DNA of 12,871 nucleotides. It comes from Bacteriovoracaceae bacterium (lineage in GTDB: Bacteria; Bdellovibrionota; UBA1018). Shown here in pieces: positions 7,204 through 12,871 of this stretch (positions are counted from its first letter, which is position 1; each line of letters opens with the position of its first letter). Made by a program: the position numbers and the translations under genes. The DNA lies in NCBI GenBank assembly GCA_947475645.1, contig CANJNU010000002.1, positions 1 to 12,871 on the forward strand. The letters are read 5' to 3'. The notes beneath the pieces were generated by a model, which saw only the letters and a program-made list of their open reading frames with translations, did not search any database and was not told where the DNA came from.

Positions 7204-8265
7204 TCACCGGGTAGAATAAATCGAATAAACTTCTTCAGTAAGCACAGGTCGCGCGGACTCGAAAACCCTCTGTCGCCACGCACATCCTTCGGGCGGCACC
7301 CTCCCCCTGAATCGCCCAAAGTAGACTTGTTGATTTGGAAACAACTCGCCCACTCGACTGCCCCATTCACGGCACCACTGAGAAATCGTTCCCCGATTGT
7401 CCGCCAATGAGAAAAAAGGATACGCTAAAAATCTATGCCTTCGCGCAGAAAACAGGGGGGCATCAAGAACTCCTGAAACCGGAAAATAGATCGCCTCTTC
7501 CCAATCCTCGTCTGCCAATACAATTAAAACGGAGCGTTCACTTTTAAACTGCGACTTAAAAATGTGCGAAACCTCACCCGATCCAGATAAGTCAAACTCA
7601 GGAATAACCTGCCACGGCTTCCAGCTCGAAATCCATCGTAGACTCGCAAAAAACATCAATACAACGGGAATACCAACCCAGAGCGAGCGTCTTAATTTCG
7701 GCTGTCCATCGATTACAAAAGCGAGCCAAGTTACATAAATCAAACCAGCATGACGCAACGAGGCATGATAAACTCCTCCCATGACATAAAGAGGTGAGGA
7801 CACAACCCAAAGGAATCTTCGAACCGGAAAACTCAATCTCGATAACGGAATCATGAGTCCTATTAAAACTACGAGCGCAGACCAAGTTTTCCAGGGATGA
7901 GCGTTCCACTGAAAAGAACCCGTCCAACCATCCACACCAAGCATTCCATGGGCCATGGCTCGAATGGCAGCATCACCTTGAAACGCAAAGACCGAGCCCA
8001 CCCCCCCTCCAAAACTCGAATCGGCTGGAGGTCGCTGACACCATAGCGATAATCCCAGAAAAACTACAACCCAGGCTCCTTTTCTTAGCTCCTTCGTCCA
8101 GGAGCCGCCCTTTTTCAGCCGGTCATAAACCCAAAGCGAATAAAATGCTGCAGCAATTCCGGTAAAATAAAGATGAACCCAGGAGAGCAGAATCAAAGCC
8201 AGTCGAGCCAAATTCCATGCCCGCATCTGCCTGAACTTCAGAAACGCCAGTAAAAAAAAACACAC
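7204..8265 (-). CDS. C-terminal part of a split GT-C-like integral membrane protein
   Basis: About 350 residues in the frame after the A9 tract. The nominal GTG start at 8265 is probably not a true start: translation most likely belongs to the upstream frame. The first 200 residues hold several membrane segments (ALILLSWVHLYFTGIAAAFY, GAWVVVFLGLSLWC, WSALVVLIGLMIPL, GLIYVTWLAFVI, VGIPVVLMFFA). A YHASLRHAGLIYV block resembles the conserved R-H motif of large bacterial membrane proteins often annotated as hypothetical or GT39/PMT-like. The last 140 residues or so are soluble and should lie on one face of the membrane. I cannot name a substrate. The reading frame is intact to a TGA at 7204-7206, with no other lesion seen, which argues that the gene is either functional by some route or only recently broken. 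Confidence 0.7.
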   Translation of the reverse strand: MCFFLLAFLKFRQMRAWNLARLALILLSWVHLYFTGIAAAFYSLWVYDRLKKGGSWTKELRKGAWVVVFLGLSLWCQRPPADSSFGGGVGSVFAFQGDAAIRAMAHGMLGVDGWTGSFQWNAHPWKTWSALVVLIGLMIPLSRLSFPVRRFLWVVSSPLYVMGGVYHASLRHAGLIYVTWLAFVIDGQPKLRRSLWVGIPVVLMFFASLRWISSWKPWQVIPEFDLSGSGEVSHIFKSQFKSERSVLIVLADEDWEEAIYFPVSGVLDAPLFSARRHRFLAYPFFSLADNRGTISQWCREWGSRVGELFPNQQVYFGRFRGRVPPEGCAWRQRVFESARPVLTEEVYSIYSTR

Positions 8266-8689
8266 CTAATGCATAGCAGCGAGAAACCACGCCGTACTCA
8301 AAAAAGAATAAAATACCAAATATAATCAAGTACTTAAGTGGTCTTTTAAGTTGAAAACCAAAAAGAATCATCGCCGCGGAAGCAACCGAAAATACTGCCG
8401 TGAGCGACTGAAAAACCCATTTCTCGGACGAGCCCGTAATCTCATAAAGAATGCGCAAAAGAACGTAAAGGAGAGGCGGCTGACGCTCGTACCTGATCGC
8501 ATTAAAAAATTCAGACACAGTTCTTGTATGAATCGAAACCAGCCAACTTTGCCACTCGTCACGCCAGGGTACATGCTGTTTGAGACATAAAATAAAAAAG
8601 CTCATCCAAACCAAGAAAACAACCCAGTCCAATCGTGACGGATTGGACTCATTTTTTTTAGGCAGGACGCTAAAGATAGACTTGTTCAT
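8123..8689 (-). CDS. N-terminal part of a split GT-C-like integral membrane protein
   Basis: True coding covers residues 1 to about 145, down to the T9 tract at 8260; the remaining residues to the stop at 8123 are an out-of-frame tail over the next fragment. The product starts MNKSIFSVL (ATG at 8689, GGAG 9 nt upstream); a start at 8725 would run into rmlB and is less likely. A first membrane helix (WVVFLVWMSFFILCL) is followed by a loop with the acidic WRDEWQSWLVS motif and then RQPPLLYVLLRIL. This matches the first periplasmic loop of ArnT/PMT-like GT-C proteins, where the Asp-Glu pair is near the active site. More helices follow, up to EYGVVSRCYALGV. Joined to the downstream frame by removing one T, the protein would be about 494 residues. 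The gene diverges from rmlB, which suggests a role in envelope polysaccharide, by inference only. Confidence 0.65.
   Translation of the reverse strand: MNKSIFSVLPKKNESNPSRLDWVVFLVWMSFFILCLKQHVPWRDEWQSWLVSIHTRTVSEFFNAIRYERQPPLLYVLLRILYEITGSSEKWVFQSLTAVFSVASAAMILFGFQLKRPLKYLIIFGILFFFEYGVVSRCYALGVFFFTGVSEVQADAGMEFGSTGFDSALLGSSLFYRNCCSILFALGL
8252..8260. repeat. Homopolymer A9/T9 at the frame break
   Basis: Nine consecutive A on the plus strand (nine T on the coding strand). Upstream codons read Gly-Val-Phe-Phe-Phe into a frame that soon makes no sense. With eight T the same codons read Gly-Val-Phe-Phe-Leu-Leu-Ala-Phe and join the downstream frame. The correction needed is minus one base (or plus two), so ordinary programmed -1 ribosomal slippage would not connect the frames. 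Confidence 0.9.
8626..8659 (+). terminator. Intrinsic terminator-like hairpin with T8 upstream of rmlB
   Basis: A perfect 9-bp inverted repeat, AGTCCAATC (8626-8634) and GATTGGACT (8641-8649) with a 6-nt loop, is followed after two bases by eight T (8652-8659). This is the full shape of a Rho-independent terminator on the plus strand. It lies inside the coding sequence of the minus-strand membrane gene (residues ESNPSRLD) and 57 nt before the rmlB start. It could stop antisense transcription, or act as an attenuator in an rml leader. No function is shown. Confidence 0.5.
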
Positions 8690-8716
8690 GCGTCGTAGCT
8701 CCAGTAGGTAGTAAAG

Positions 8717-9772
8717 ATGCTGCAAAATAATAACGAGAGCAAGACTTACTTAGTCACCGGCGCTGCAGGATTCATCGCAAGCACCTTCGTACGGCAACTC
8801 ACGCAACAGGGCCACCGGGTCGTGGTTCTCGACGCCCTAACTTATGCAGGCCATCGAGAGAACTTAGAAGCGATTCCAGGCCCTGGCAAACTCGATCTCG
8901 TTATAGGAAACATCTGCGACTCAAACCGAGTGCCTCAGCTCCTCAAAGAATACCCCTTCGATGCTGTACTTAACTTCGCTGCAGAATCTCACGTCGATCG
9001 ATCGATTACAGGGCCACAGTCATTCATCGAAACCAACATTCTAGGAACCTTTAATTTGCTTCAATGTACCCTTGCCTACTGGCAAGGATTAGAGGGCAGA
9101 AAAAAGAAAGACTTTCGCTATCTTCAAGTCTCGACTGATGAAGTTTACGGATCACTGGGACCGACAGGAAAATTTCACGAAGCACTTCCTTATCAACCCA
9201 ACTCGCCCTACTCGGCATCCAAAGCTGCCGCCGATCATTTAGTGCGGGCCTGGCACCATACCTATAATCTCCCTACTCTCACCACCAACTGCTCGAATAA
9301 CTATGGCCCCCGGCAGTTTCCTGAAAAACTCATTCCCCACATGATTCTCTGTGCACTTCAAGGTAAGCCGCTCCCCGTTTACGGAGACGGTGGCAACGTG
9401 CGCGACTGGATTCACGTCGAAGACCACTGTCGAGGAATCGAGCTTGCTCTGAACAAAGGTACCCCCGGCGGCACCTACTGCTTTGGTGGAAACTCCGAGC
9501 GAGACAACCTCAGTGTAGTTAAAGCAATTTGCCAGCAGCTGGATGCGATTCGTCCCCGATCGGATGGAACATCGTATTCACAACAAATTACCTTTGTAAA
9601 AGACCGATTGGGTCACGATCGCCGCTACGCTATCGACGACACACTTGCACAGAAAGAACTTGGATTTACTCGAAACTACAATTCGTTCGAAGAAGGTCTT
9701 CGGGCTACACTGCACTGGTACCTGGATCATACGCCCTGGATCACCGCAGTTACCTCTCACGCAAAAACATAA
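8717..9772 (+). CDS. rmlB: dTDP-glucose 4,6-dehydratase
   Basis: This enzyme converts dTDP-glucose to dTDP-4-keto-6-deoxy-glucose, the second step of dTDP-L-rhamnose synthesis, using tightly bound NAD+. The 351-residue product is an extended short-chain dehydrogenase/reductase: GAAGFI at 15-20 (nucleotide loop), NFAAESHVDRS at 87-96, the catalytic STDEVYG with T140-D141-E142, and Y165-SAS-K169 as the YxxxK pair. NNYGPRQFPEKLIP and VYGDGGNVRDWIHVEDH further on are near-diagnostic for RmlB. The ATG at 8717 has an AGG 8 nt upstream. It is the first gene of the operon and starts only 27 nt from the divergent membrane gene, so its promoter must lie within that gene. A terminator-like hairpin sits in the same place. 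Confidence 0.97.
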   Translation: MLQNNNESKTYLVTGAAGFIASTFVRQLTQQGHRVVVLDALTYAGHRENLEAIPGPGKLDLVIGNICDSNRVPQLLKEYPFDAVLNFAAESHVDRSITGPQSFIETNILGTFNLLQCTLAYWQGLEGRKKKDFRYLQVSTDEVYGSLGPTGKFHEALPYQPNSPYSASKAAADHLVRAWHHTYNLPTLTTNCSNNYGPRQFPEKLIPHMILCALQGKPLPVYGDGGNVRDWIHVEDHCRGIELALNKGTPGGTYCFGGNSERDNLSVVKAICQQLDAIRPRSDGTSYSQQITFVKDRLGHDRRYAIDDTLAQKELGFTRNYNSFEEGLRATLHWYLDHTPWITAVTSHAKT

Positions 9773-9799
9773 CCACTGACCACGATGGGGACCTCTACA

Positions 9800-10681
9800 A
9801 TGAAGGGTATTATACTAGCTGGGGGAAGTGGAACTCGCCTCTACCCACTTACAAAGACGATTAGTAAACAACTTCTTCCCGTTTACGACAAACCTACCAT
9901 CTATTATCCACTTTCCACGCTCATGCTTGCAGGGATTCGCGAAATCTTGGTCATCAGTACACCCAGAGATCTTCCTATGATCGAAGCACTCTTGGGCGAC
10001 GGATCGCAAATCGGGATCAAACTCTCCTACAAGGTTCAAGAGAAACCTGAAGGAATCGCGCAAGCTTTCCTTTTGGGCGAGAACTTTTTGCAAAATAGTG
10101 CCTGCTGCCTGATCTTAGGCGATAACATCTTCTACGGCCACGAACTCGCCAAGCTCGTAGAAGATGCCACGACCATGGAGACCGGCGCGCGGGTTTTTGC
10201 ATACCACGTGAAGGACCCCGATCGATATGGGGTCGTTGAATTCGATGCTCATGAAAAAGCGATTTCTATCGAAGAGAAACCCAAAAATCCAAAATCCTCT
10301 TGGGCGGTGACTGGACTTTATTTCTACGACAAAAATGTAGTAGCTTATACTCGAGCACTTAAACCCTCCGCTCGTGGCGAACTCGAGATTACCGATCTCA
10401 ACCAAACTTATCTAACAAAGAGCCAACTCAGTGTCTCCAAAATGGGTCGTGGCATCGCTTGGCTCGACAGCGGAACCTATGATTCACTCCTTGAGGCCTC
10501 GCAATTCGTTCAGACCCTCGAACGCCGGCAAGGTCTAAAAGTGGCCTGCCTCGAAGAAATTGCCTACCTCAAAGAGTTCATTTCAGGCGATCAACTCCTT
10601 GCACTTGCCGACCAGTACAAGAATAGCGATTACGGAAACTATTTGCGCCGAGTTCGTGATGAAAACCCTCGAAAATCTTAA
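9800..10681 (+). CDS. rmlA: Glucose-1-phosphate thymidylyltransferase
   Basis: This enzyme joins dTTP and glucose-1-phosphate into dTDP-glucose, the first step of the rhamnose pathway and usually inhibited by the end product. The 293-residue product has the nucleotidyltransferase loop GGSGTRLYP (8-16), [11 protein letters not shown] (22-32), the [10 protein letters not shown] block (81-90), the metal-binding LGDN with D108, and [11 protein letters not shown], in line with the roughly 292-residue family. I chose the ATG at 9800 (MKGIILAGG), which has GGGGA 8 nt upstream and matches the family start. The in-frame ATG at 9785 would add five residues and has no ribosome site. It lies 27 nt after rmlB, and its end overlaps rmlD by 23 nt. 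Confidence 0.97.
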   Translation: MKGIILAGGSGTRLYPLTKTISKQLLPVYDKPTIYYPLSTLMLAGIREILVISTPRDLPMIEALLGDGSQIGIKLSYKVQEKPEGIAQAFLLGENFLQNSACCLILGDNIFYGHELAKLVEDATTMETGARVFAYHVKDPDRYGVVEFDAHEKAISIEEKPKNPKSSWAVTGLYFYDKNVVAYTRALKPSARGELEITDLNQTYLTKSQLSVSKMGRGIAWLDSGTYDSLLEASQFVQTLERRQGLKVACLEEIAYLKEFISGDQLLALADQYKNSDYGNYLRRVRDENPRKS

Positions 10682-11573
10682 AATTCTGATCTTTGGCAGC
10701 CAAGGACAACTCGGAAAAAGCCTTATCCACGCCTGCAAAGCCCGCGGAATCCAAACTCTGGCGTGCGACCGAAGCCAGGGAAATTTAGAGAATCCAGAGG
10801 AGATTTTTAGACTCATCGTCAAGGAGAGGCCTGGAGTCGTTTTCAATGCCGCAGCCTACACACAGGTCGATCGTGCCGAGACGGAAAGAGACCTCGCACT
10901 TACCATTAACGCCAAATCTCCACAAAAGATGGCTCAAGCTTGCGTAGAGGTAGGCGCACCCCTGATCCACTTCTCGACCGATTATGTTTACTCAGGCACA
11001 GGTGAACGCCCTTGGACCGAAGAAGACACGATTCAACCTTCCAATTTTTACGGACACACGAAGGCTCTCGGTGATCAGTGGATTACAGAGGCACACGAGT
11101 GTAAATTTCTTATTTTCAGAACTTCATGGGTTTATCACGCCGAAGGTAAAAACTTTTTTCAATCGATGCTTAAACTCGGACGAGAAAAGGAAACCCTTCG
11201 CATCGTTTGCGACCAAATAGGGTCCCCTACCTACGCCCCTTTTCTCGCCCAGACCGCACTGAATTCACTCGAAAAGGCTTTGAATTTACCCCAATTCCCA
11301 TCGGGGATCTATCACGCATCGAACTCTGGCTTCACGTCTTGGGCTGGATTTGCAGAAGAAATTTTTGCACAAGCGAAGAAGGCAGGAACTCCTCTTCAAA
11401 TTCAGACGCTCGTCAGAGTTCCGAGCTCTGAATACCCAACCCCTGCCAAGCGTCCTCTTAACTCAAGGTTTAACCTGACAAAGCTTGAGGCCTCCTTTGG
11501 AATTCACCCCCCGGATTGGAAGGAAAGTCTTCGCGACTGTTTCCTCGACTATTCACGATTGGAAAAATTATGA
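10659..11573 (+). CDS. rmlD: dTDP-4-dehydrorhamnose reductase
   Basis: This enzyme catalyses the last step, NAD(P)H reduction of dTDP-4-keto-L-rhamnose to dTDP-L-rhamnose. The 304-residue product starts [19 protein letters not shown] with the GxxGxxG loop at 13-19. It has [12 protein letters not shown] at 63-74, the STDYVYSG segment at 106-113, Y131-GHT-K135 as YxxxK, and the family-typical RTSWVY. Length is normal. The frame stays open upstream inside rmlA, but the family start fits the ATG at 10659, giving a 23-nt overlap with rmlA. The ribosome site is weak, so translation is probably coupled to rmlA. The stop overlaps the rmlC start as ATGA. Confidence 0.96.
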   Translation: MKTLENLKILIFGSQGQLGKSLIHACKARGIQTLACDRSQGNLENPEEIFRLIVKERPGVVFNAAAYTQVDRAETERDLALTINAKSPQKMAQACVEVGAPLIHFSTDYVYSGTGERPWTEEDTIQPSNFYGHTKALGDQWITEAHECKFLIFRTSWVYHAEGKNFFQSMLKLGREKETLRIVCDQIGSPTYAPFLAQTALNSLEKALNLPQFPSGIYHASNSGFTSWAGFAEEIFAQAKKAGTPLQIQTLVRVPSSEYPTPAKRPLNSRFNLTKLEASFGIHPPDWKESLRDCFLDYSRLEKL

Positions 11574-12118
11574 AAGTTCACTCATTAGAGCTCAACGGCC
11601 TTAAGCTCATTGAACTTAAAGTTCACGGAGACTCGCGCGGCTTTTTTGTAGAGCGCTTTAACGAGCGAGAATTTCAAACCCACGGACTACCCACTCACTT
11701 CGCGCAGGACAACCACTCCAGATCGGCCCACGGTATTCTCAGAGGCCTTCACTACCAAACCAACCCTGCACAAGGGAAACTCGTCGGCGTGACTCGTGGA
11801 AAAATTTGGGACGTCGCAGTAGACATTCGGAGAGATTCTTCTACCTTTGGAAAGCATTTCGCAGTGGAGTTGAGCGACGAAAACGGACTGATGATGTGGG
11901 TGCCCGCAGGATTTGCTCACGGATTCTGCGTTACCAGCGACTCCACAACAGACGTTCTCTACAAGGTAGACACGCTTTATAGCCCTCAAACCGAAGGCGG
12001 AATTGCCTGGAACGATCCAGAGCTGGAAATCACTTGGCCCGTTTCACACCCGAGCCTTTCGGCTCGGGATCAGAAACAGACTTCATTTGCAGATTACTGT
12101 AAGCATCCAGCCTTTTAA
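11570..12118 (+). CDS. rmlC: dTDP-4-dehydrorhamnose 3,5-epimerase
   Basis: This cupin-fold enzyme epimerises C3 and C5 of dTDP-4-keto-6-deoxyglucose, the third step of the pathway. The 182-residue product has the typical length and motifs: DSRGFFVERFN (21-31), AQDNHSRSAHGILRGLHYQ with the likely base H61, GKLVGVTRGKIWDVAVDIR (69-87), VPAGFAHGFCV (111-121) and DVLYKVDTLYSP. The ATG at 11570 overlaps the rmlD stop (ATGA), a classic coupled arrangement; GGA sits 6 nt upstream. This completes the pathway in the order B-A-D-C. Its TAA ends one base from the stop of the convergent transaldolase, and a strong hairpin is embedded in its last 70 bases. Confidence 0.97.
   Translation: MKVHSLELNGLKLIELKVHGDSRGFFVERFNEREFQTHGLPTHFAQDNHSRSAHGILRGLHYQTNPAQGKLVGVTRGKIWDVAVDIRRDSSTFGKHFAVELSDENGLMMWVPAGFAHGFCVTSDSTTDVLYKVDTLYSPQTEGGIAWNDPELEITWPVSHPSLSARDQKQTSFADYCKHPAF
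12049..12068. other. Strong GC-rich hairpin in the 3' end of rmlC
   Basis: CCCGAGCC (12049-12056) and GGCTCGGG (12061-12068) form a perfect 8-bp stem with a 4-base loop. Read on the minus strand the loop is GAAA closed by C-G, an especially stable GNRA tetraloop. This strand would be transcribed 50-70 nt past the transaldolase stop. There is no T-run on either side, so it is not a standard intrinsic terminator. It also encodes conserved-looking RmlC residues (HPSLSARD). Confidence 0.6.
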
Positions 12119-12119
12119 A

Positions 12120-12845
12120 TCAGGATGAGAGCTTAAATCCGGCACTCTCAGAGTCAGACTTAAACGCCTTTACGGTGTCTAAGCTCATTTCAGTCAGATC
12201 TTTACCAAAGGCCGGTAGCTTTTTAATAATGTCGAACGGCACCGTGATAATTTGACAGCCTACCCGATCGGCCTGAACCACGTTAAATGCCTCACGGGTA
12301 CTTGCCCAAAGTAACTCGATTTTTCGATCGTGCGATTCACAAATTTCCCGACACGCCTCCATTAGGGGCATAGGATCACGTCCAGTATCAGCAACTCTAC
12401 CCGCAAACACAGAAAGAACCGATGGCGCTCCTCCCTTCAAAACTGCACACGCCGTAAGAGCTTGAGGAATCGTAAATACAGCAGTTACATTTAACTGAGT
12501 ACCCGCCTGTGAGAGTTCGCGAATCAACGGAGCAGAGGACTCGCCCTTTGAATTCGTAATCGGGATCTTGACGTAGACATTTTTTCCCCAGGTTCGAATT
12601 TCTTCTGCCTGTCGCTTCATTTCAGTGAAGTCATCTGCAAATACTTCAAAAGAAATAGGCTTCTCACGAATACTCGCTAAGATTTCTTTACAAAATAAAC
12701 GATAATCCTGAACTCCTGCTTTTTTCATCAGGCTTGGGTTGGTTGTCAAACCACTAATCAATGGATTATCATTCATCTCCAGCATGGAGGCCTTGTCAGC
12801 CCCATCCGAGTAAATCTTCACTTTAAGTCCCTTAAGAATACTCAT
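12120..12845 (-). CDS. Transaldolase-family protein (short type)
   Basis: The product is a 241-residue single-domain (beta/alpha)8 class I aldolase. Visible signatures are IYSDGADKASM with D14, GLTTNPSLMKKAG (32-44), the Schiff-base lysine K93 in NVYVKIPITN, LNVTAVFT (118-125), and FAGRVADTGRDP (147-158). It is closer in size to fructose-6-phosphate aldolase/TalC-type proteins than to the TalB enzyme of over 310 residues, so either a transaldolase of the pentose phosphate pathway or a related aldolase is possible. The ATG at 12845 has AAGGA 6 nt upstream. It converges on rmlC with a 1-nt gap. Similar proteins occur in surface-polysaccharide clusters, so a sugar-precursor role is possible here but is inference. 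Confidence 0.88.
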   Translation of the reverse strand: MSILKGLKVKIYSDGADKASMLEMNDNPLISGLTTNPSLMKKAGVQDYRLFCKEILASIREKPISFEVFADDFTEMKRQAEEIRTWGKNVYVKIPITNSKGESSAPLIRELSQAGTQLNVTAVFTIPQALTACAVLKGGAPSVLSVFAGRVADTGRDPMPLMEACREICESHDRKIELLWASTREAFNVVQADRVGCQIITVPFDIIKKLPAFGKDLTEMSLDTVKAFKSDSESAGFKLSS

Positions 12846-12871
12846 ACTTGTTCCTTATCTTTCATCGTCTA

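Noticed and set aside
8252..8265. Programmed -1 ribosomal frameshifting on the T9 slippery run
   Set aside because: Joining the two frames needs a +1 (or -2) shift; a -1 shift leads to the third frame, so a standard -1 slippery site cannot explain it.
12846..12871. End of another gene upstream of the transaldolase
   Set aside because: All three minus-strand frames contain stop codons within these 26 bases, so whether a gene ends here cannot be decided.

Overview
The window comes from a bacterial chromosome of moderate G+C with very tight gene packing. PlsB-type acylation, a SlyD chaperone and dTDP-L-rhamnose synthesis together suggest a Gram-negative. The gene mix and the unusual PlsB motif would fit a Bdellovibrio-like or other delta-type proteobacterium, but that placement is a guess. 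There are no rRNA or tRNA genes, CRISPR arrays, transposases or phage genes. No stretch over about 155 bases lacks a gene.

Region 1 (1-7049, all minus strand) is a housekeeping run. In transcription order it holds slyD (chaperone/prolyl isomerase), valS (valyl-tRNA synthetase), thiN (thiamine pyrophosphokinase), a plsB-like glycerol-3-phosphate acyltransferase, gpsA (glycerol-3-phosphate dehydrogenase) and the start of a family 2 glycosyltransferase that leaves the window. valS/thiN are 3 nt apart, thiN/plsB about 22 nt apart, and plsB/gpsA overlap. PlsB and GpsA form a functional pair: GpsA makes sn-glycerol-3-phosphate and PlsB acylates it to begin phospholipid synthesis. The plsB N-terminus contains a perfect in-frame hexanucleotide repeat encoding Ser-Asn.

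Region 2 (7204-8689, minus strand) is one multi-spanning membrane protein gene, resembling GT-C type (ArnT/PMT-like) glycosyltransferases, split into two overlapping frames at a run of nine A (nine T on the coding strand). Losing one base would give a single protein of about 494 residues. This may be a sequencing error, a fresh pseudogene, or a homopolymer switch.

Region 3 (8717-12118, plus strand) is a complete dTDP-L-rhamnose operon in the order rmlB-rmlA-rmlD-rmlC, with 27-nt spacing and then 23-nt and 4-nt overlaps. It diverges from the membrane gene with only 27 nt between the likely start codons. A textbook-looking intrinsic terminator shape on the plus strand lies just before rmlB, inside the membrane gene. 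Region 4 (12120-12845, minus strand) is a short transaldolase-family gene that converges on rmlC with one base between the stop codons.

The rml genes supply activated rhamnose for surface polysaccharide. The GT-C-like protein and the family 2 transferase may act in the same envelope biology, but that is inferred from position. Nothing here is clearly a new system. The most rewarding leads are the homopolymer-split membrane gene, the terminator-like element before rmlB, the hexamer repeat in plsB and the altered PlsB motif III.
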